From Hyphomicrobiales bacterium (GTDB lineage Bacteria; Pseudomonadota; Alphaproteobacteria; Rhizobiales; Methyloligellaceae): a stretch of DNA of 64,000 nt. Below are positions 59,707-64,000 of this stretch, piece after piece. The notes beneath the pieces were generated by a model that searched no databases, was not told the origin of the DNA, and was given only the letters and a program-made list of their open reading frames with translations. A program made the position numbers and the translations under genes. Position 1 is the first letter of the stretch, and every line of letters starts with the position of its first letter. The stretch is taken from positions 56,627 to 120,626 of the forward strand of contig JAJFHP010000022.1 in assembly GCA_021775555.1 (NCBI GenBank), in the 5' to 3' direction.

Positions 59707-60591
59707 CTACTGCGCTTTCTGCTTCTTGTAAGACCCGCGCCGTCCCGGCTTTGGTGCGCGGGCGTCAATCAAACCAACAATCCATTCCATGTCATGCAGC
59801 GTATCGCTGACACCTGCGGCCATTGCCGGTGAGATACCGCCAAGGCTCTTGTGCTGGCGGCAAAAATTGTAGAACACAAAATACAATGCCAGAGCGTGAC
59901 AATGGTTCTCAAACTTCTTGCTGAACGCATTGGTCAGCCGCGTGAAGCGGCGAAGGCCCATGCGGATGCTCAGGTTCATACGCTCGGCATATGACGTGTT
60001 CACATGCTTTTCGTCGGGGCTACCAATCCGGTTTTTCTTCTTGATGCCGGTGCAGGTTGCCGGGCTGTAGCGGCCCTTGGCGCTCTCAGGTGTGGAGCCA
60101 AACAGCTTGATCAACTGGGCATAGTCGATGTCCGCACCGAACGCACCTTCAATGGCGTTCAGATACGCCTTGTGACCGTCTGTCGTCATCTGGACACGGT
60201 GCGCCAAACGGTCGGCCAAGTCCTGCATGAAGATGTTGGCAAACTCCGCATTGCGACCACCAACGAACCAATTGCAGATCAGCTTTGAGTCAGCGTCGAT
60301 ACTGGTCCATGTCCACACGTCCCCGGAGAAAGTCTGAGTGTTCTTGGCGCTATCGACGCTCTTCTGTTTGCAGCCGATAAAACTCCAAATTTCATCGCAT
60401 TGAACACGCTCGCAGTTGAGGTTGCGGACATGCTCATCATGGTACACTGCACAAGCCTGACCGGCTTGCACAAGCAGCTTTGAGACGGTGTTGATGGACA
60501 CGCCCACCACGCGGGAGATTGACCGCATGGATGAGCCTTCAACCAGCATTGAGAGAATTTGAACGCGCTTATGAAGGGGCAATTTGTTCAT
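59707..60591 (-). CDS. IS1-like DDE transposase
   Basis: 294 aa in a single frame (no programmed frameshift). N-terminal HTH (LHKRVQILSMLVEGSSMRSISRVVGVSINTVSKLLVQAG) and a DDE-type core with CDEIWSFIGCKQK, TWTSIDADSKLICNWFVGGRN, MTTDGHKAYLNAIEGAFGADI and the later NLSIRMGLRRFTRLTNAFSKK...CRQHKSLG region. This is the InsB-like IS1-family layout of single-ORF members. The ATG at 60591 (MNKLPLHKRV) is preferred over the track start 58 codons upstream. Confidence 0.88.
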   Translation of the reverse strand: MNKLPLHKRVQILSMLVEGSSMRSISRVVGVSINTVSKLLVQAGQACAVYHDEHVRNLNCERVQCDEIWSFIGCKQKSVDSAKNTQTFSGDVWTWTSIDADSKLICNWFVGGRNAEFANIFMQDLADRLAHRVQMTTDGHKAYLNAIEGAFGADIDYAQLIKLFGSTPESAKGRYSPATCTGIKKKNRIGSPDEKHVNTSYAERMNLSIRMGLRRFTRLTNAFSKKFENHCHALALYFVFYNFCRQHKSLGGISPAMAAGVSDTLHDMEWIVGLIDARAPKPGRRGSYKKQKAQ

Positions 60592-60633
60592 GCCTCTTAT
60601 ATATGAACTATTATGCTTAGCGTCAAGCACTTT

Positions 60634-60711
60634 GCAAGCACCTTCTCGAAAATGCTTGCATCCGAACACGAGCCGAGATATTAAGCAAGCATCAAAACGG
60701 AGATGCTTGCA
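60634..60711. promoter_or_regulatory. Four TGCTTGC/GCAAGCA boxes between transposase and P63C gene
   Basis: GCAAGCA at 60634-60640, TGCTTGCA at 60653-60660, GCAAGCA at 60685-60691 and TGCTTGCA at 60704-60711 alternate in orientation, in two 19-base pairs. They lie in the divergent promoter of the transposase and the P63C gene, so an element-coded repressor or the transposase itself may bind here. Confidence 0.6.
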
Positions 60712-61797
60712 ATGTCTGATTTTTCCGATCCAGCTGATGTGCCTGGCAGGGCAAAGGGTGGGCACGCTAGGGCGGCCAAGTTGAGTCCCGAAGAGCGTTC
60801 ATCAATTGCGAAAAAGGCTGCCAACAAAAGGTGGGCGGATAAGGCCGAGCCCGACGATGGTTCAACGCGCGTACTTGAAAGCTTTAAGAGTAAACTCGTA
60901 ATTGCTGGTTCGCCTATCCCATGTGCCGTTGTCGTTGGGCCAACAGGTGTTCAGCGGGTTCTTAGCGAGACTGGCCTGACCAATGCGGTCTTAGGAGATC
61001 GTAGCGGCGCATCAAAACGCAAGAAAAAGGCCACAGCTGAAGCCGGGGCCCCATTGCCAATTTTTTTGGCACCGCGTCAGCTTTATCCCTTTATTTCTAA
61101 TGAGTTGCTTGAAGGGCCCCTCAAGCCAATAGACTACTACGATGGAAGCCGTCTTGTGCGCGGGTATGATGCCCAAGTCCTCCCGGCTGTATGCAATATC
61201 TGGCTCAAGGCGCGTGAAGCCGGGGCCCTTCAAGATCAGCAATTGGACAAAGCTCAGAAGGCAGAAATTTTACTGCGGGCGCTTGCCGAAACCGGCATCG
61301 TCGCGCTGATCGATGAGGCTACGGGCTATCAAACTGTTCGGCCCCAGAACGCGCTTCAGTCCTATCTCGAACTAGTTATTCGACGGGAACTGGCGGTTTG
61401 GGCAAAGAAGTTCCCTGATGAGTTTTATGAGAACATCTACAAGCTCAAGGGCTGGAAATGGCCCGGGATGAGCAAAAACCGTTTCAGCGTTTGCGCGAGC
61501 TATACAACGAACTTGATCTATGATCGCTTAGGGCCAGGCATTACAGAAGAGCTGATCAGCAAGACGCCGAAGAATGAAAAAGGGTATCGCCCCAACAAAC
61601 TGCATCAGTGGTTATCGGACGACATCGGCGACCCGATGCTTGCAACGCACATGCATTCCATTCTGATGTTCCAGCGGTTGGCCATTGCCAACGGCTACAG
61701 CTGGAAACGGTTTTTGCACATGGTAGACCAAGTGCTTCCTAGGCGGGGCAACACGCTGGAACTGCCATTTGAATTCAGCGAGCCCAACGAGCCTTAG
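60712..61797 (+). CDS. P63C-domain protein, passenger gene
   Basis: 361 aa. N-terminal KGG-like DNA-binding stretch (AKGGHARAAKLSPEERSSIAKKAANKRW), then a region matching the P63C domain (YPFISNELLEGPLKPIDYYDGSRLVRGYDAQVLPAVCNIWLKAREAG...LLRALAETGIVALIDEATGYQ) known from phage proteins. No enzyme activity is established for P63C. The ATG at 60712 has CGGAG upstream; the track starts three codons earlier. Divergent from the transposase; the promoter region holds four TGCTTGC boxes. Confidence 0.85.
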   Translation: MSDFSDPADVPGRAKGGHARAAKLSPEERSSIAKKAANKRWADKAEPDDGSTRVLESFKSKLVIAGSPIPCAVVVGPTGVQRVLSETGLTNAVLGDRSGASKRKKKATAEAGAPLPIFLAPRQLYPFISNELLEGPLKPIDYYDGSRLVRGYDAQVLPAVCNIWLKAREAGALQDQQLDKAQKAEILLRALAETGIVALIDEATGYQTVRPQNALQSYLELVIRRELAVWAKKFPDEFYENIYKLKGWKWPGMSKNRFSVCASYTTNLIYDRLGPGITEELISKTPKNEKGYRPNKLHQWLSDDIGDPMLATHMHSILMFQRLAIANGYSWKRFLHMVDQVLPRRGNTLELPFEFSEPNEP

Positions 61798-62005
61798 CCG
61801 CTTTCTTCGCAATTTCGGCTCGGCGCTCGGCTGACATCTTCTCAGCACGGGCCTTGCCGCCCTTGCGGCCAAGCTCGACAGCAGCCTTGGACTTGCCTTT
61901 ATGGTCCAGTTCTTCGGCTTCTTCGCCGGTCGCAATCTTCGCAACCTTGATAGCTGCACCTATTACATCGCCGGGGCGCTTTTCGCCTTTGGGGCCTTTA
62001 GGCAT
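61775..62005 (-). CDS. KGG-type small DNA-binding protein, passenger gene
   Basis: 76 residues: MPKGPKGEKRPGDVIGAAIKVAKIATGEEAEELDHKGKSKAAVELGRKGGKARAEKMSAERRAEIAKKAAKARWAR. The KGKSKAAVELGRKGGKARAEKMSAERRAEIAKKAAKARW repeat resembles the N-terminal motif of the convergent P63C protein (AKGGHARAAKLSPEERSSIAKKAANKRW), so it may share the DNA target or act as a competing regulator. It starts on the base where the 71-aa gene ends (TGATG) and overlaps the 3' end of the P63C gene by 23 bases. Confidence 0.8.
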   Translation of the reverse strand: MPKGPKGEKRPGDVIGAAIKVAKIATGEEAEELDHKGKSKAAVELGRKGGKARAEKMSAERRAEIAKKAAKARWAR

Positions 62006-62220
62006 CAGAGCTTGTGGCCCTTAATGAAGGATCCAAGCTGCTGGCGCAGCTGAACAGTTTGATGGCGGTCATGTACGAAGTTGGCTTGGTCGAGAATTAG
62101 CTTTTGCGCTTCTGGCGCTAATTTATCCCATTGAAGAACAACCGCCCCTCCGAGCCTCCGTAAGATATGCTCGTCGTCTTCGTCGTATTTGATTGTTTCG
62201 GACTTCACTTGCACGGTCAC
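62005..62220 (-). CDS. Hypothetical passenger protein, 71 aa
   Basis: GTG start at 62220 with AAGGAG upstream. MTVQVKSETIKYDEDDEHILRRLGGAVVLQWDKLAPEAQKLILDQANFVHDRHQTVQLRQQLGSFIKGHKL is helical with an acidic beginning; no family recognised. First gene of a two-gene minus-strand unit ending with the KGG protein. Confidence 0.75.
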   Translation of the reverse strand: MTVQVKSETIKYDEDDEHILRRLGGAVVLQWDKLAPEAQKLILDQANFVHDRHQTVQLRQQLGSFIKGHKL

Positions 62221-62289
62221 AACTCCTTATGCTTTCCGCTAAGCATACAGGAATTCCGAGTCAGATTCTACAGGGGTCAAGAGGGTGAG

Positions 62290-62310
62290 ATTTCAAACTG
62301 AGACACTACC
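62290..62310 (-). repeat. Right terminal inverted repeat of the element
   Basis: Exact inverse of the left repeat (21 bases); followed directly by CTTTTTCT, the second copy of the target duplication (62311-62318). Confidence 0.97.
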
Positions 62311-62318
62311 CTTTTTCT
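62311..62318. repeat. Right copy of 8-bp target-site duplication (CTTTTTCT)
   Basis: Identical to 58699-58706, as expected for an 8-bp IS1-type duplication. Confidence 0.95.
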
Positions 62319-63029
62319 GCTCCCGATAAGGTGTACAATGTTGAAGAAAGGGATGATATTGATGGCTCATGTGTATTTTATGCTTATTTTAGAAAGGAGC
62401 GTCTAACAAAATCATTTGACGAGCTACATAATGCTTATAATCAGTTTTATGCGCTGCAACCAGAAGACGATTACTCAGCCTGCGCGATGTTTGCGCGCAG
62501 TGCACTTGTTTCAGCACAGGAAGAAACGATTTGCTCTAATGGAGAAAACGTCCCAAGGAATCTCTATAAAGTGTTCAAAGGCCTCCTAAAGCCGGATACT
62601 TATAGGAGAATGCATGAATCCTATCAGATCACAAGTAAGTACGTTCATAAAGAGGCCAGTAAATCTGGGAAATTGAATATAAACCGTTGTAAAGAAATTT
62701 TAAGGGATATCAGGAGGGCCATAATAGATTTAGAATTTTTAGTGTTATCTGAAGAAGAAAGGATTTCGCACCTTAACAAGGCAAAGGCGCTTGATGTTGC
62801 GAGTGATCTGGATAAGCTAATTGGTGGAGAATTAGAATTATCTGAAGAAGTTTTAAATGAAATAAGGTCATCGATCAAAAAATTGAAGAAAGGCGAGCAG
62901 ATTGATGAAATTCAACAAACAGTAATACTTGAGGGAATAAAAAATGCAGGTGGGAAGGTGTGGGAGTTCACCAAGCCAATTCTAAGAGAAATAGCAACAG
63001 AAGCATTAAAGAAACAATATGATTTATAA
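62319..63029 (+). pseudogene. 3' half of the interrupted AT-rich hypothetical gene
   Basis: The track starts this at a GTG (62331), but frame and sequence continue the 58074-58706 fragment. It includes VYNVEERDDIDGSCVFYAYFRKERLTKSFDEL...CSNGENVPRNLYKVFKGLLKPDTYRRMHESYQI and a C-terminal coiled/amphipathic part (EEERISHLNKAKALDVASDLDKLIGGELELSEE). No family recognised. Followed by AT-rich sequence and a strong bidirectional terminator. Confidence 0.85.
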
Positions 63030-63106
63030 TTTTAAGGTATGGCAAGCGATAGAAATCTAATAGGATTTGCACCAACTGAATCGATTGGATTGAAGTCTGG
63101 AAAAAT

Positions 63107-63140
63107 AAAGCCCCTGTATAAAAAACACAGGGGCTTTCTT
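63107..63140. terminator. Bidirectional terminator
   Basis: AAAGCCCCTGT and ACAGGGGCTTT form a perfect 11-bp stem with a 9-base AT loop and T-runs on both sides in mirrored order. It ends the interrupted gene on the plus strand and the DUF2958 gene on the minus strand. Confidence 0.9.
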
Positions 63141-63153
63141 GTTGGTGAGAATC

Positions 63154-63516
63154 TCACGCCGTAATCCGCCTAGCCGCATACGCGGCCTTGGCGTATTCCG
63201 ATATAGGTCTATCCGCCTTGAAATGGTGATCCGGCTCGACAGTGAGGCCGAGACGGCCGCGCATCGCTTTTATCTCGTGTATAAACACAGAGCCAAGCCC
63301 AGGAAAACCCAATCCTAAATCGCATAAACCAAATGCGATTCCTGGCGCATCTGGATTAATTTCGGTGAGCAACCAGGTCGCTTGCGCGTCCGGCGTAAAC
63401 AACTTTACGACGGGATGAGGATCAAAAAGCGTGCCCCGCCGTTGTGCCTCTCGCGATAGGCGACCGTTTTCAAGGAGCGCATCCATTTGCACTTTTGTAA
63501 TGAGCTTTGATGTCAT
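63154..63516 (-). CDS. DUF2958 family protein
   Basis: 120 aa starting at the ATG 63516 (AGGAGGAAG upstream; the track adds 21 codons). LITKVQMDALLENGRLS...HPVVKLFTPDAQATWLLTEINPDAPGIAFGLCDLGLGFPGLGSVFIHEI is the DUF2958 signature. This family is common on plasmids and integrative conjugative elements (near TraG-like genes), so it supports mobile-element origin for this region. No partner conjugation gene is seen. Its terminator is the bidirectional hairpin. Confidence 0.9.
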   Translation of the reverse strand: MTSKLITKVQMDALLENGRLSREAQRRGTLFDPHPVVKLFTPDAQATWLLTEINPDAPGIAFGLCDLGLGFPGLGSVFIHEIKAMRGRLGLTVEPDHHFKADRPISEYAKAAYAARRITA

Positions 63517-63859
63517 GAGTCTTCCTCCTGGACGCAACGCCGGAACCATGATTGACGCCGGCATCGCGGACAGGAACAAAACAAGAACAATATTGTAAAT
63601 TGTGCATTAATGGGGAGTGATAAGCAAGACTGTGAGACGATCAGCGTTTCCCATTCATAGCGGCGGCAACAGACTTCTCCGGCGAAACAAAAATGCCGCA
63701 ACAGTGGGGCATGCTCGCATGCCTGAGCGAGACCTCGCATCTGTGGAATCTAAATAGCAGTTGAATTGCAGCAAGTTAAACAGAAACTGGGAACGTTATT
63801 CCCGTGGAAATTAAGCAAGAAATCAGATAACAGATTTAGATAGTGGCTGCGGTATTGCT
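63517..63859. other. Intergenic region, no gene recognised
   Basis: About 340 bases of AT-rich sequence between the DUF2958 gene and the truncated TauD gene. It contains an apparent junction to more GC-rich DNA near 63840. No repeat of tRNA-Phe or other attachment sequence was seen. Confidence 0.4.
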
Positions 63860-64000
63860 GCGCGCCACGACGGTGAGCAGCAATACCGCGGCCGCTACAA
63901 GGACAGGGTCGCTGACGACTCCGGCATGGTCTACCCGTGGGCCGATCATCCGGTTGTGCGGACCCACCCCGAAACAGGCCGGAAATGCCTGTTTGTCAAT
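63860..64000 (+). pseudogene. TauD/TfdA-type dioxygenase, 5'-truncated and running off the window
   Basis: The frame reads ...GEQQYRGRYKDRVADD and ADHPVVRTHPETGRKCLFVN, the central part of alpha-ketoglutarate-dependent taurine/2,4-D-type dioxygenases (HPVVRTHPETGRKALFVN). The frame closes with a TAA about 70 bases upstream and there is no start codon before ATG at 63922 in the middle of the domain, so the N-terminal third is missing. Insertion of the accessory DNA into the gene is a simple explanation. The remainder lies right of the window. Confidence 0.7.

Larger units (their letters stand above)
58707..62310 (-). mobile_element. 3,604-bp IS1-like transposon with passenger genes
   Basis: Perfect 21-bp terminal inverted repeats and an 8-bp target duplication bound six genes: a 294-aa IS1-like DDE transposase, a P63C-domain protein, two small minus-strand proteins (76 and 71 aa) and two unknown proteins (227 and 82 aa). 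The termini start GGTAGTGTCTC, like GGTAATGACTC of IS1. IS1 elements are normally about 0.7-1.2 kb with only the transposase, so the cargo is unusual. The element interrupts an AT-rich gene, and its own genes are more GC-rich. Confidence 0.93.

Noticed and set aside
56473-64000. Whole region after tRNA-Phe as one integrated island
   Set aside because: No second copy of the tRNA-Phe 3' end and no integrase were found, so island boundaries at the tRNA are not supported; I describe it as an accessory patchwork.

Overview
The window looks like a chromosome segment of a marine or soil alphaproteobacterium of the Hyphomicrobiales (Rhizobiales) type. The evidence is the acpXL-fabZXL-fabF2XL-fabF1XL-adh-lpxXL operon for a very-long-chain lipid A acyl group, a PodJ-like polarity factor, the murA / DUF2948 / hisD / UPF0262 / phosphatase / infA / maf / yacG / tRNA-Phe gene order, and small domain-of-unknown-function genes usual in that group. 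No species can be named from sequence reading alone.

1-31 kb is mostly ordinary core and accessory metabolism: pyrophosphatase (5' end cut off), a tartrate/D-malate dehydrogenase family enzyme, an AraC regulator, a cold-shock protein, an S24-type repressor with a tandem repeat in front of it, DUF952-pyrD-arsC, the D-glutamate pair dgcN-dgcA, MATE exporter, pdeM behind an apparent remnant of its helicase partner, a TauE/SafE + TIGR02186 pair, the PodJ-like protein, proline iminopeptidase, and an acetate-type module (SSS symporter with DUF4212 subunit, LuxR-type response regulator, SSS-domain hybrid kinase, CrbS/CrbR-like), followed by mscL.

31-45 kb is the most interesting block. A minus-strand lipid A / very-long-chain fatty acid operon (with an extra SDR, and a candidate LpxQ-like outer-membrane oxidase downstream) is divergent from a cluster that holds a RidA/chorismatase-like multidomain protein, five separate Fe(II)/2-oxoglutarate oxygenases, a GNAT gene without a normal start codon, and an FNR-type 4Fe-4S regulator. 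Four TGAT-N4-ATCA palindromes sit in the control regions, including the acpXL/RidA divergent promoter, which suggests one oxygen-controlled unit.

45.2-48 kb is a 2.65-kb, AT-richer three-gene island (unknown 250 aa, unknown 158 aa, ComEC-like metallo-beta-lactamase hydrolase) flanked by a 56-bp direct repeat of the 3' part of tRNA-Thr(GGT); no integrase is present. 48.3-56.5 kb returns to core genes (a TPR/outer-membrane barrel protein, a FecR-peptidase S74 fusion, murA to yacG, tRNA-Phe(GAA)).

56.5-64 kb, downstream of tRNA-Phe, is a patchwork accessory region: an HPF fragment joined to an orphan antitoxin-like gene, a small HD (alarmone hydrolase-like) gene, and an AT-rich gene cut in two by a 3,604-bp IS1-like element with perfect 21-bp inverted termini, an 8-bp target duplication and five passenger genes; then a DUF2958 gene and a 5'-truncated TauD-type dioxygenase running off the window.
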